This document shows positions 10,958 to 19,718 of a stretch of DNA of 64,000 nucleotides, piece by piece. The translations under genes and the position numbers were made by a program. The stretch comes from Flavobacterium sp. LC2016-01 (GTDB lineage: Bacteria > Bacteroidota > Bacteroidia > Flavobacteriales > Flavobacteriaceae): positions 1 to 64,000 of the forward strand of contig NZ_WMIC01000012.1 in assembly GCF_009711135.1 (NCBI RefSeq), in the 5' to 3' direction. Under the pieces are notes generated by a model that saw nothing but the letters and a program-made list of their open reading frames with translations, ran no database searches and had not been told where the DNA came from. Positions within the stretch are counted from its first letter, which is position 1, and each line of letters opens with the position of its first letter.

Positions 10958-12049
10958 ATGAAAGCAAAATTTTCACTTTATGCGAAACATATAGTTCTGT
11001 GCCTCGCTTTTTTATTTTTGCCGTATGCCTTCACATCGACAAATACTATTTTTTCGTTGCCGCATTTATACACAAATCCGCACGACCGTATTTACTTTTT
11101 TATCTATTTTACACTTCTTTGCTTTTTTTACTTTAACTATTATTATTTGATTCCGAAGTTCTACTTTTCCGAAAAGAAGTTTCTATACTATTCCATCATT
11201 GTTGCATTTCTATTATTCTTTCTTTGGATATCAACCACTTTAGATCATCCTGACCGAAATTTTTTAGATTTCAGAAATCCTCCAGAACATTTTGAACACA
11301 ATCCTGGACCATTTCCAGAGCATTTTCCTCCGCCTCCTTCTTTTTTAAAAGAACAATCTTTTGATTTCGTCGGCGGTCCGCCAACACAATACGGACATAC
11401 TGCTTTGGTTTATTTAATTGGTGTAATTTCGAGTTTGCTTTTTGCAATTACAGGCAGATTGCAGCGTGTTGAAAAAGAAAAAGTAAAATCGGAACTTGCT
11501 TTCCTAAAAGCGCAGATAAATCCGCATTTCTTATTTAATACCCTCAACAGTATTTATGCTTTGGCCTTAAAAAAAGATGATAAAACGCCAGACGCTGTTG
11601 TACAGCTTTCTGAATTAATGCGATATATCATGACCAATTCAAATGATGAAGTCATTGATTTATCCAAAGAAATCAACTACATCAATAATTTTATTTCACT
11701 CCAAAAAACACGTTTGGGAAATACCGTTATTGTTGATTATAAAGTCACCGGGAATACTTTTGGAAAACAAATAACACCGCTTATTTTAATATCTTTTATC
11801 GAAAATGCATTTAAATATGGTGTAAATCCAGATCAAACTTCTGAAATTTGTATCTATATTGATATCAAAGAAGAGTTGTTGACGCTATTCGTTTCCAATA
11901 AAAAAACATTTTCTGTTCAGTCTGAATCCGGAATTGGACTTCAAAATACAATCGAAAGATTAAAATTGGTTTACCCAAATAAACATCAGCTTAAAATTGA
12001 AGAGACTTTAGAAAAATATGTTGTAAACCTTTCTATAAAATTAGGATGA
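10958..12049 (+). CDS. LytS-type sensor histidine kinase (His_kinase family)
   Basis: 363 residues. Several hydrophobic segments occupy roughly residues 10-95 and 145-165, with a His/Pro-rich periplasmic-looking loop between them (about 105-140). The cytoplasmic part has the diagnostic FLKAQINPHFLFNTLNSIY motif, with the phospho-accepting His at about residue 190. It is followed by an HATPase-like end (FIENAFKYGV, SGIGLQNTIERL). These kinases pair with LytTR regulators, and the stop codon overlaps the ATG of exactly such a regulator by 4 nt. The stimulus is unknown. Location directly downstream of sprB-sprF is suggestive but does not prove control of that locus. Confidence 0.9.
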   Translation: MKAKFSLYAKHIVLCLAFLFLPYAFTSTNTIFSLPHLYTNPHDRIYFFIYFTLLCFFYFNYYYLIPKFYFSEKKFLYYSIIVAFLLFFLWISTTLDHPDRNFLDFRNPPEHFEHNPGPFPEHFPPPPSFLKEQSFDFVGGPPTQYGHTALVYLIGVISSLLFAITGRLQRVEKEKVKSELAFLKAQINPHFLFNTLNSIYALALKKDDKTPDAVVQLSELMRYIMTNSNDEVIDLSKEINYINNFISLQKTRLGNTVIVDYKVTGNTFGKQITPLILISFIENAFKYGVNPDQTSEICIYIDIKEELLTLFVSNKKTFSVQSESGIGLQNTIERLKLVYPNKHQLKIEETLEKYVVNLSIKLG

Positions 12050-12735
12050 TTAAAGCGATTGCATTAGATGATGAGCCATTGGCATTAGAAATTCTTCAGA
12101 GTTTATGTGATACAATTGATTACATAGAACTGGACAAAGTCTTTACGAAATCTGATGAAGCTTTTAAATATCTTAAAAAATATCCGGTTGATTTATTGTT
12201 TTTAGATATCAATATGCCGTCGATTTCGGGTTTGGATTTTTATAAAAAACTGCCGCACAAAACAATGGTTATTTTCACTACGGCTTATTCTGAATTTGCT
12301 GTCGAAGGTTTTACTTTAAGTGCAACGGATTATCTTTTAAAACCTATTTCGCTTTCCCGTTTTCAGCAAGCAGCTGAAAAAGCTTTTTCGCAATGGAAAC
12401 TTCAAAATCAAAACATCGAACAGCAATATCTTTTTATTCGTGCCGATTATAGTTTGATCAAAATCTTATTTTCTGATATTCTTTATATTGAAGGTTTAGA
12501 TGATTATCTGAAGATTCATATTCAGAATCAAAAAACCGTCGTTGCCCGAATGACATTAAAAGCTATACTGCAAAAATTGCCGGAAACTGAATTTATCCGA
12601 GTGCATCGTTCTTTTATTGTTCCAATTGCAAAAATCGAAAAAATTAGAAACAAAGTGCTATTTATCGAAAAGGCTGAAATCCCGATAAGTGCCAGTTATG
12701 AAGAAGCTTTTTTTGCACTTCTAGATCAAAAATAA
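12046..12735 (+). CDS. LytTR family response regulator
   Basis: 229 residues. The N-terminal receiver has acidic residues at 8-10 (DDE), the phospho-acceptor Asp at about 54 (LFLDINMP), Thr/Ala near TTAYSEFA and the Lys of YLLKP. The C-terminal LytTR DNA-binding domain covers about residues 125-229 (YLFIRADYSLIKI ... ILYIEGLDDYLKI ... FIRVHRSFIVP). It is the cognate partner of the overlapping upstream kinase. LytTR regulators bind paired imperfect direct repeats upstream of targets; no target site could be assigned here. Confidence 0.93.
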   Translation: MIKAIALDDEPLALEILQSLCDTIDYIELDKVFTKSDEAFKYLKKYPVDLLFLDINMPSISGLDFYKKLPHKTMVIFTTAYSEFAVEGFTLSATDYLLKPISLSRFQQAAEKAFSQWKLQNQNIEQQYLFIRADYSLIKILFSDILYIEGLDDYLKIHIQNQKTVVARMTLKAILQKLPETEFIRVHRSFIVPIAKIEKIRNKVLFIEKAEIPISASYEEAFFALLDQK

Positions 12736-12753
12736 GAATATGGCTAATTTAAA

Positions 12754-12843
12754 GGCACGCAGATAACGCGGATTAAACGGGTTTTCATTGTTTTTAATTT
12801 AAAAATCCGTTTTTATCAGTTTAAATCAGTGTCATCCGTGTGC
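12754..12843. repeat. Imperfect inverted-repeat element
   Basis: The left arm begins GCACGCAGATAACGCGGATT. The right arm, read on the opposite strand, begins GCACACGGATGACACTGATT. Both run into AAACNG and T-rich centres. It belongs to the same style of intergenic quasi-palindrome found elsewhere in the window. The rest of the 12736-13026 spacer is AT-rich with no gene recognised. Confidence 0.7.
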
Positions 12844-13026
12844 TATTCTCCAAATTATAATAACAGTATAATCAACTTATTTTTACTACAAAAATCATTT
12901 TTTTCTTTGTTTACCTCATAAATTTTGTGGTTCACCTCAAACTTTTTTCAACGCTTTAATTTCGAATAATTTTACTCGAAAATAACTGTTAATCATTCCA
13001 TTGGTATAACATTTAAAACAAAAGCA

Positions 13027-13770
13027 ATGAAAAGAAAAGAGTTTTTAAGAGGTTTGGGTTTAATCGGAATTTCATCTTTGGCAATTCCCATTATCAACTC
13101 ATGCAGTAAAGATGGCGAGTCTGATGCTGTTTCAGATACTGGTTCATCTTCTGGTTCAGGATCGTCTTCTGGCGATTGCTCCGTATCTCCGTCAGAAACT
13201 GCCGGACCTTTCCCAACAATTACGCCTTCGTCTTTAGTAAAATCTAATATTGTAATGGACAGAACCGGAGTTGGCTTTACAATTAAAATCACAATTAAAA
13301 ATACAAAGGCGAGTTGTGCCGCTTTGAAAGGTGCTATAGTTGATATTTGGCATTGCGATAAAGACGGTTATTATTCTGAATATGGAGGTACTTCAATGCA
13401 GTCTGTAAATTACACTTCGGTTCATTTTTTAAGAGGAAGGCAAACTACAGATGACAATGGATTAGTGACTTTTACTTCTATTTTTCCAGGCTGGTATTCG
13501 GGCAGAGCAACGCATATTCACGTTCATATTTACAACGCAAGCGGAACCTCTTTATTAGTAACTCAAATTGCTTTTCCAGAAGGATCTAGTAGCGCCGTGG
13601 CTTTAGTAAACGCTTCAACGGCTAATGGATATACAAAAGGATTAAGCGGTTACACTTATAATGCAGCTGATAATGTTTTTTCAGATTCAGTTGCCAACGA
13701 AATGTCAACTGTAACCGGAAGCGTGAGCGACGGTTTTGTTTTAACACATACAATAAATGTAGCAAGTTAG
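13027..13770 (+). CDS. Intradiol ring-cleavage dioxygenase-like lipoprotein
   Basis: 247 residues. The N-terminus (KRKEFLRGLG, hydrophobic stretch, then INSC with Cys26) reads as a Tat-like (RKxFL) plus lipobox signal, so the enzyme should be lipid-anchored outside the cytoplasm. A Ser/Gly linker (about 39-50) precedes the catalytic domain. The four non-heme Fe(III) ligands of protocatechuate/catechol dioxygenases can be placed at Tyr116 (DGYYSEYGG), Tyr157 (FPGWYSGR), His163 and His165 (ATHIHVHI). The family opens catechol-type rings between the hydroxyls; the substrate here is unknown. It is followed 18 bp later by a pirin-like gene and probably forms an operon with the next two genes. Confidence 0.85.
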   Translation: MKRKEFLRGLGLIGISSLAIPIINSCSKDGESDAVSDTGSSSGSGSSSGDCSVSPSETAGPFPTITPSSLVKSNIVMDRTGVGFTIKITIKNTKASCAALKGAIVDIWHCDKDGYYSEYGGTSMQSVNYTSVHFLRGRQTTDDNGLVTFTSIFPGWYSGRATHIHVHIYNASGTSLLVTQIAFPEGSSSAVALVNASTANGYTKGLSGYTYNAADNVFSDSVANEMSTVTGSVSDGFVLTHTINVAS

Positions 13771-13788
13771 CTTTAAAATTAGATTATA

Positions 13789-14484
13789 ATGATAGTTCAA
13801 ATTCCAGCTCAAATTTATAAGTCAGATGCAAGAGGTGTGTTTAATTCTGCAAAACACAATCGTTTTGCGACTTTTAATTTTGAACATTACCAAGATATAT
13901 CCCGAAAAGGCTTTGGATCTTTGAAAATTTTGAATGAAGTAATACTTGCCCCCCAACAACGTATTACTCGATTTATAAGTTCAAATACTAATGTGATCAT
14001 TTTGCCTTTATTTGGCGGTATTGAATACAAGGATAATTTTGGTAATGAGGAGTTTTTGCGCGTTGATCAAATTCGGGTTATAGCAGCTGATGATGATTTG
14101 GAAATCGAAATATTTAATCCATACGATGGGGAGAATGTGAGTTATCTTGAAATCGATTTTCAAATGAGTCCCCAGTACTTTAAGAATTATTTTCAGCAAT
14201 ATAAGTTTGATATTACGGCACATAATAAGCTGAATGCTTTATTTGAGATTGAAAAAGCACTAGGTTTTATCGGAATTTATGATGGAAGAAAAGAAGGGTT
14301 TTATACTTTGAAAAATGCTGAAAATGGTGTTTTTGCTTTTGTTATAAATGGAGCTTTTGAAATTGAAAATCGGCTTTTAGAAGCTAAAGACGGTTTAGGA
14401 ATGAAAAGAATTTCAACCATCGAATGGGAGGCTTTGTCCGAAAATGCTATTCTGTTAGTAATTGAGGTGCCTTTGAAGTTTTAA
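13789..14484 (+). CDS. Pirin-like bicupin lacking the metal-binding histidines
   Basis: 231 residues. The pirin/YhhW pattern is clear at the N-terminus (SDARGVFNSAKHNRFATFNF, then GFGSLKILNEVILAPQQ). Canonical pirins continue with HxHxD/ME, which supplies metal ligands; this protein has FISSNTNVIILPLFG instead and no His-x-Glu further on. The second cupin (about 120-231) is weakly conserved, as is usual. It is therefore probably a non-catalytic or differently acting pirin homologue. It lies 18 bp after the dioxygenase gene and 10 bp before the next gene, consistent with an operon. Confidence 0.72.
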   Translation: MIVQIPAQIYKSDARGVFNSAKHNRFATFNFEHYQDISRKGFGSLKILNEVILAPQQRITRFISSNTNVIILPLFGGIEYKDNFGNEEFLRVDQIRVIAADDDLEIEIFNPYDGENVSYLEIDFQMSPQYFKNYFQQYKFDITAHNKLNALFEIEKALGFIGIYDGRKEGFYTLKNAENGVFAFVINGAFEIENRLLEAKDGLGMKRISTIEWEALSENAILLVIEVPLKF

Positions 14485-14494
14485 AATTTGAGAA

Positions 14495-14995
14495 ATGGAA
14501 ATCAAAAAGATAAAATTAGCGTACCGAATTGTCATCGACAGTTCTTCCACTTTTTTGTGGGACAAGTATGTTTTTGAAGATACTTTCAAAGAATATCAAA
14601 TGCAGAGCCAGCAGTTTAATTCGGAAACAAATCCAAAAAACACCTTTCGTGAATTATTGGCCGAAAACGAAAAAGCAGAAAAATTGCATTTTCTGACCGG
14701 AATCGCAGCAAGCGGTTATGTTGATCAGCTAAAAGGAAACTTTCATCGCGTTACAGATGTTCTCGGAAACAGCTATTTTCCATTTATCAATTACCAGCTG
14801 GATATCATCAATACTGATAGTACAGATGCATCAAAACATAAAATCGGAGTTACATTTTATTCACCGTTATTAACGTATTTCGGAATTGTCGAAGGAAATT
14901 ATCTCGTTTCAAAAAGTGTAGAAGAAACAAACGAATTTGAAACCATCATGTTTCCTGTTCAAAAGAATTTGTCCATCTGTTGTATTCAAAAATAA
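14495..14995 (+). CDS. Conserved-looking protein of unknown function
   Basis: 166 residues, no signal peptide or membrane segment, mixed alpha/beta character. No family was recognised. It begins 10 bp after the pirin-like gene and ends before a strong hairpin terminator, so it is likely the last gene of the dioxygenase/pirin operon. The reading frame has normal codon use and is not overlapped by a better candidate. Confidence 0.7.
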   Translation: MEIKKIKLAYRIVIDSSSTFLWDKYVFEDTFKEYQMQSQQFNSETNPKNTFRELLAENEKAEKLHFLTGIAASGYVDQLKGNFHRVTDVLGNSYFPFINYQLDIINTDSTDASKHKIGVTFYSPLLTYFGIVEGNYLVSKSVEETNEFETIMFPVQKNLSICCIQK

Positions 14996-15043
14996 ATAAA
15001 CTTTTAGTTTCAGAAAAATAGGAATTATTCGTTTCATTTTTTG

Positions 15044-15082
15044 CCTTTTCTGCTAGTCTGTAAGCAGGAAAGGTTTTTTTTT
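15044..15082 (+). terminator. Rho-independent terminator
   Basis: The stem CCTTTTCTGCT (15044-15054) pairs with AGCAGGAAAGG (15063-15073) with one wobble position, an 8-nt loop and a 9-T tract. It ends the dioxygenase/pirin unit, 48 bp after the last stop codon. Confidence 0.85.
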
Positions 15083-15221
15083 GGTAAAGTAGCTGTAAAT
15101 TTTGCATTTAAAATTGTGTTTAATATTTAATAAACCAATTTATTTGTGAAATTATAACGTTTTCGTTCTTTTAATTATCGATTTTTTAGTTTATCCGAAT
15201 TTATTAGTACTGCAAAAGTTC

Positions 15222-15229
15222 TATATTTG
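15222..15229 (+). promoter_or_regulatory. -7 element upstream of pgk
   Basis: TATATTTG fits TAnnTTTG and lies 33 bp before the pgk ATG in a very AT-rich leader. No convincing -33 TTTG at the expected distance. Confidence 0.45.
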
Positions 15230-15262
15230 TTGTTCTTTCAAAAAAATTAAAAAACTAGTCAA

Positions 15263-16450
15263 ATGAAAACTTTAAACGATTTCGATTTTAAAAATAAAAA
15301 AGCAATTATTCGTGTTGATTTTAATGTCCCTTTAGATGAAAATTTCAATGTAACTGATGCAACACGTATTGAAGCTGCGAAACCTACAATTGATGCTATT
15401 TTAGCGCAAGGCGGAAGTGTAATTTTAATGTCGCATTTAGGAAGACCAAAAGGTGCTGAAGAAAAATATTCATTAAAACATATTTTAAAAACAGCTTCTG
15501 AAATTTTAGGAGTTCAAGTTCAGTTTGCTTCAGACTGCGTTGGAGAACCAGCTCAAACTGCTGCTAAAAACCTAAAACCAGGCGAAGTTTTATTGCTTGA
15601 AAATTTACGTTTTCACGCTGAAGAAGAAGCTGGAGATGTTGCTTTTGCAAAAGAATTAGCTTCACTTGGCGATATTTATGTAAACGACGCTTTTGGTACT
15701 GCACACAGAGCACACGCTTCGACTACAATTATTGCTCAGTTTTTTCCAACTGAAAAATGTTTCGGAACATTATTGGCAAAAGAAATCGAGAGTTTAAATA
15801 AAGTTTTGAAAAACAGTGAAAAACCTGTAACAGCTGTTCTTGGAGGTTCTAAAGTTTCTTCAAAAATTACTGTTATCGAAAATATTTTAGACAAAGTTGA
15901 TCACATGATCATTGGCGGAGGTATGACTTTTACTTTTGTTAAAGCGCAAGGCGGAAAAATTGGAGAGTCAATCTGTGAAGATGACAAACAAGATTTAGCT
16001 CTTGAAATTTTAAGATTAGCTAAAGAAAAAGGTGTTCAGGTTCACATTCCAGTTGATGTAGTTGCTGCTGATGATTTCTCAAATACTGCAAATACTCAGA
16101 TTGTTGATGTAACTGCAATTCCTGATGGATGGCAAGGTCTTGACGCAGGTCCAAAATCTTTAGAGAACTTCAAAAAAGTAATTTTAGAATCGAAAACTAT
16201 TTTATGGAATGGCCCATTAGGAGTTTTCGAAATGGAAACTTTCTCAAAAGGAACAATTGCATTAGGAGATTATATCGCTGAAGCTACAGAAAATGGTGCG
16301 TTTTCATTAGTAGGAGGTGGGGACTCTGTTGCTGCTGTTAAACAATTTGGTTTCGAAGATAAAATGAGCTACGTTTCTACAGGCGGTGGAGCTATGCTAG
16401 AGATGCTTGAGGGTAAAGTTTTACCTGGAATTGCCGCAATTTTAGAATAA
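15263..16450 (+). CDS. pgk: Phosphoglycerate kinase
   Basis: 395 residues, full length for the family. It transfers phosphate between 1,3-bisphosphoglycerate and ADP in glycolysis, in the cytoplasm. Visible signatures are KKAIIRVDFNVPLD (PGK N-terminal signature), MSHLGRPKG, ENLRFHAEEE, the hinge/nucleotide region VTAVLGGSKVSSKI and the C-terminal GGGDSVAA plus STGGGAMLEMLEG. It appears monocistronic, with a terminator upstream and its own -7 element. Confidence 0.98.
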   Translation: MKTLNDFDFKNKKAIIRVDFNVPLDENFNVTDATRIEAAKPTIDAILAQGGSVILMSHLGRPKGAEEKYSLKHILKTASEILGVQVQFASDCVGEPAQTAAKNLKPGEVLLLENLRFHAEEEAGDVAFAKELASLGDIYVNDAFGTAHRAHASTTIIAQFFPTEKCFGTLLAKEIESLNKVLKNSEKPVTAVLGGSKVSSKITVIENILDKVDHMIIGGGMTFTFVKAQGGKIGESICEDDKQDLALEILRLAKEKGVQVHIPVDVVAADDFSNTANTQIVDVTAIPDGWQGLDAGPKSLENFKKVILESKTILWNGPLGVFEMETFSKGTIALGDYIAEATENGAFSLVGGGDSVAAVKQFGFEDKMSYVSTGGGAMLEMLEGKVLPGIAAILE

Positions 16451-16470
16451 AATATCACAATTAACATTTT

Positions 16471-16506
16471 TTTGCGTATTTTTAGACACTAAACTTTTTA
16501 GTTTTG
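16471..16506 (+). promoter_or_regulatory. Candidate promoter of the LysM transglycosylase gene
   Basis: TTTG at 16471-16474 and TAGTTTTG at 16499-16506, spacer 24 bp (longer than usual). The -7 part is a good match; the -33 part is weak. Confidence 0.4.
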
Positions 16507-16560
16507 CAAAAATAAGCGTCTTATAATGATTTGATTTATAAGATTTTAAAAAAATGTTAT

Positions 16561-18393
16561 ATGATTGTACGGAAAATATCTATAATAGTCGGGGCTCTAT
16601 GTTCAATATCAATGTTTGCACAGCAAGCTGCGTCACCAGAAAATGAAATAAAGCCGGAAGTAAAATTATCGTATCTCGATTCGGTTAAAAGTACTTTCAA
16701 AAAGAATGATATGGCTGCAAAAGCAGACAGTCTTTGGATGAAAGAATTAACAAGTCTCGATATTTATGATGATCTATCGAAAGATATTCAGACTATTAAT
16801 TCAGATGTTACGGTTGATGAAGAATTGCCGACAGAATTGCTGAAACAGCGATTGCAGGCAATGAACGAAAAATCACCGTTTAATATAGAGTACAATCAAG
16901 GTTTAGAAAATTTAATAAAGTCATTTCTTAAGAATCGTAAAAAATCGTTTTCTCGATTAATGGCTTTATCCGAATACTACTTCCCAATTTTTGAAGAGTC
17001 TTTTGCAAAAAACAATGTTCCTTTAGAAATAAAATATTTAGCCGTTGTAGAATCTGCTTTAAATCCTAAAGCAGTTTCTAAAATGGGCGCTACGGGACTT
17101 TGGCAGTTCATGTACGGAACGGGAAAACAATACGCTTTAAAAATCGATTCATATGTAGATGAGCGCAGTGATCCAATGAAAGCTACCGCTGCCTGCAGTG
17201 ATTATATGACTAAAATGTTTAATGTTTTTGGTGACTGGGAACTTGTTTTGGCATCTTATAATTCAGGACCTGGAAATGTCACTAAAGCCATTCGCCGATC
17301 TGGTGGACAAACAAAATACTGGGATATCCGCAGTAATCTTCCAAAAGAAACTCAAGGTTATGTTCCTGCTTTTTATGCAACAATGTACCTTTTTGAATAT
17401 CACAAAGAACACGGAATCAATCCTGAAAGAGCTGTTGTTAAAAACTTCGAAACAGACACTCTGAATATAAAAAGAGAAATGACTTTCAAACAAATCGCAG
17501 ATTTGCTTGATATGCCTCAATCTCAAATTCAACTTTTAAATCCTTCTTATAAATTAAATGTTGTGCCTTTCTATCAAGGTGAACAGCATTGTCTAAGACT
17601 TCCGAAAGATAAAATTGCCACTTTCGTTTCAAATGAAAAACAAATTTATGCTTACGTAGATCATCAATCGACAATTCGTACGATTCCAGCAAAACTGGCT
17701 TTGAAAGTTGCTCCAAAAGTAAAACCACAGGCTGAGAAAATAATAGACACTGATATGCAGCTTTATAAAGTGCAGAAAGGTGATAATTTAGGCGCAATTG
17801 CTGAAAAATACGATGTCAATATTGCTGATTTAAAGAAATGGAATAATTTAAAATCAAATAATGTTGCATTAGGAAGAACTTTAAAAATCAAGTCGGATGT
17901 TGATCCTACTAAGATTTCAAAAGAAGCAAAAGCGATTCCTGCTGTTGAGAAAAAATCGGAAGAAGCAATTGCTTCTGCTGAAGATAAAGATAAAAATGCT
18001 GGCCAGCCACAGGAATATGTTGTTGTCGCTGGAGACAATTTAGGAAGCGTTGCTAAAAAATTCGGCATGACTGTTGCGGAGTTAAAAGAACTTAATAATC
18101 TTACTTCAAATAATATTGGTTTAGGAAAAACATTAGTGATTTCTAAAGAAGTTCCCGTAATTGAAGAAACTGTAAATGTGAATACAGCTTTAGCATCAAA
18201 CGCTTCAGTAGATTCATTCAAGAAAAGCGCAATATCAAAAAAGATCAGCGAAGATTATTACGTTAAAAAAGGAGATTCTCTTTATAGCATTTCTAAAAAA
18301 TATCCTGGAGTTACAATTTCAGATATCAAAAAATGGAATGGCATTAAAGATGGAGATATAAAACCTGGAATGAAACTTAAAATAAACGGATAA
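16561..18393 (+). CDS. MltD-like lytic transglycosylase with three LysM domains
   Basis: 610 residues from ATG 16561; an in-frame TTG at 16531 is less likely because MIVRKISIIVGALCSISMFAQ is a complete signal peptide. The SLT domain covers about residues 140-260, with catalytic Glu164 (LAVVESALNP) followed by GATGLWQFMYGTGK and the ASYNSGPGNV motif. LysM modules lie at about 400-445, 480-525 and 565-610 (YKVQKGDNLG, YVVVAGDNLG, YYVKKGDSLY). It should cleave peptidoglycan glycan strands in the periplasm, held on the wall by LysM. The next gene starts 45 bp later and is a lipoprotein typical of this locus in flavobacteria. Confidence 0.95.
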   Translation: MIVRKISIIVGALCSISMFAQQAASPENEIKPEVKLSYLDSVKSTFKKNDMAAKADSLWMKELTSLDIYDDLSKDIQTINSDVTVDEELPTELLKQRLQAMNEKSPFNIEYNQGLENLIKSFLKNRKKSFSRLMALSEYYFPIFEESFAKNNVPLEIKYLAVVESALNPKAVSKMGATGLWQFMYGTGKQYALKIDSYVDERSDPMKATAACSDYMTKMFNVFGDWELVLASYNSGPGNVTKAIRRSGGQTKYWDIRSNLPKETQGYVPAFYATMYLFEYHKEHGINPERAVVKNFETDTLNIKREMTFKQIADLLDMPQSQIQLLNPSYKLNVVPFYQGEQHCLRLPKDKIATFVSNEKQIYAYVDHQSTIRTIPAKLALKVAPKVKPQAEKIIDTDMQLYKVQKGDNLGAIAEKYDVNIADLKKWNNLKSNNVALGRTLKIKSDVDPTKISKEAKAIPAVEKKSEEAIASAEDKDKNAGQPQEYVVVAGDNLGSVAKKFGMTVAELKELNNLTSNNIGLGKTLVISKEVPVIEETVNVNTALASNASVDSFKKSAISKKISEDYYVKKGDSLYSISKKYPGVTISDIKKWNGIKDGDIKPGMKLKING

Positions 18394-18438
18394 TAAAAAA
18401 ATCATCTAAATTTGGGTTTTATTTCATAAATTAAAAAA

Positions 18439-19404
18439 ATGAATAAAACCCTTTTTTTATTTCTAATACTGTCGTTTTTACTGGTTTCGTGTTTAAAAAC
18501 CGATAAACAGTCTCAGCCTGTATCCGGCAAAACCAATACCATTTCTATTATTATTGACGATCAGCTTTGGTATGGAGAAGTTGGTGATACGATCAGAAAT
18601 AAATTTGCTTCTCCAGTTTGGGGCTTAACTCAAGAAGAGCCACTTTTTACCATTAATCAATATCCAGCACGTTTACTTGAAGGTTTTGTTACCGATAGCC
18701 GAAGCATTATTGTTGTTAAAAAAGCAACAACGGATAAGTTTGAAATCATTCGAAGCAAAAAATTACCACACAATACTTTTCGCATTTACGGAAAATCCGT
18801 AGATGATATCATTTGCAGTATCGAACTCAATTCGGCGCAAATGATCAAAATAATTCGGGATGCTGAGATCGAAAAAATCCAACAGGACAATAGTAAATCC
18901 TTGCTGAATCAAGCCATAATCAAAAATAAATTCCATGTAGAACTCGAAATTCCTATTGGATATGAGTACATGCTTCATAAAAAGAATTTTATTTGGCTCA
19001 AAAAGAATATTATAAGCGGCAATACAAGTTTACTTGTTTATCAGATTCCGCTAAAATCTTTTAAGAAATCAAATGTAGTAGCTGATATTGTTAAAATGCG
19101 TGATTCTGTGGGCGGTTACATTAAAGGGAGAGAACCAAATACCCGAATGATTACAGGAGAAGCATATGCCCCTTATTTTTCGACTACAATTTTAGACGGA
19201 AAAAAAGCTTACGAAACCAAAGGAAGCTGGGAAATGAAAAACGATTTTATGGCCGGCCCTTTTATTAATTATGCAATTCTTGACAAAACTCATAATCGAA
19301 TTTTAGTGATTGAAGGTTTTTGTTATTCACCATCAAATCAAGAACGCGATTTAATGTTGGATCTCGAAGCTATTATAAAATCAGTTAATATTGATAAGAG
19401 GTAG
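18439..19404 (+). CDS. DUF4837 family lipoprotein
   Basis: 321 residues. The signal peptide ends in the lipobox LLVSC (Cys18), so it is probably an envelope lipoprotein. The body fits DUF4837, a flavobacterial family of unknown function (IDDQLWYGEVGDTIRNKFA, then TQEEPLFTINQYP). It lies 45 bp after the LysM transglycosylase and is probably co-transcribed, hinting at a cell-wall role, though this is only context. No catalytic motif was recognised. Confidence 0.8.
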   Translation: MNKTLFLFLILSFLLVSCLKTDKQSQPVSGKTNTISIIIDDQLWYGEVGDTIRNKFASPVWGLTQEEPLFTINQYPARLLEGFVTDSRSIIVVKKATTDKFEIIRSKKLPHNTFRIYGKSVDDIICSIELNSAQMIKIIRDAEIEKIQQDNSKSLLNQAIIKNKFHVELEIPIGYEYMLHKKNFIWLKKNIISGNTSLLVYQIPLKSFKKSNVVADIVKMRDSVGGYIKGREPNTRMITGEAYAPYFSTTILDGKKAYETKGSWEMKNDFMAGPFINYAILDKTHNRILVIEGFCYSPSNQERDLMLDLEAIIKSVNIDKR

Positions 19405-19671
19405 GTCTTAACGCAAAGCGCGCTAAGATTTTGGGACATATTGAAGTTTGTAAAAAGCACAAAGTTCGCAAAGCTTTATCCTAACAGTTTTGCGAACTTT
19501 ATGAAAAGATATAGCCCAAGGTTTTAACCTTGGGGACGAATGTAAAAATTAGCTCATTGCGCTCCAATGGTTGAAACCATTGGCTATGTTTGTCATGATT
19601 GCGATCCTTGCGTAGTTCTTTGCGAACCTTGCGGTTAAACTTGAAACCTGAAACTTGAAACCTGAAACTAA
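19405..19671. repeat. Compound intergenic palindrome cluster
   Basis: This 314-bp spacer (to 19718) has no gene. It contains AAAGTTCGCAAA ... TTTGCGAACTTT (12-bp perfect arms) and CCAAGGTTTTAACCTTGG and CCAATGGTTGAAACCATTGG, each a palindrome. These last two, with flanks ATAGCC/GGCTAT, also form a long-range inverted pair. Further on are CCTTGCG...CTTTGCGAACCTTGCGG units and a tandem TTGAAACCTGAAAC repeat (19641-19668). The same words recur near 46.1, 47.0 and 49.4 kb. Confidence 0.8.
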
Positions 19672-19682
19672 AAATTTTTCAT

Positions 19683-19690
19683 TAATTTTG
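19683..19690 (+). promoter_or_regulatory. -7 element of the DUF1579 gene
   Basis: TAATTTTG, 28 bp before the ATG at 19719. The nearest upstream TTG is about 25 bp away, inside the repeat cluster. Confidence 0.45.
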
Positions 19691-19718
19691 TTTGTAACAA
19701 ACATAAAAACAAATACTT

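Noticed and set aside
13027..13292. Minus-strand Glu/Asp-rich frame within the dioxygenase gene
   Set aside because: It mirrors the Ser/Gly linker and catalytic region of the dioxygenase and has no recognisable domain.
17763..18221. 152-residue minus-strand frame in the LysM gene
   Set aside because: It is the complement of the LysM repeats; the plus-strand domains are unmistakable.
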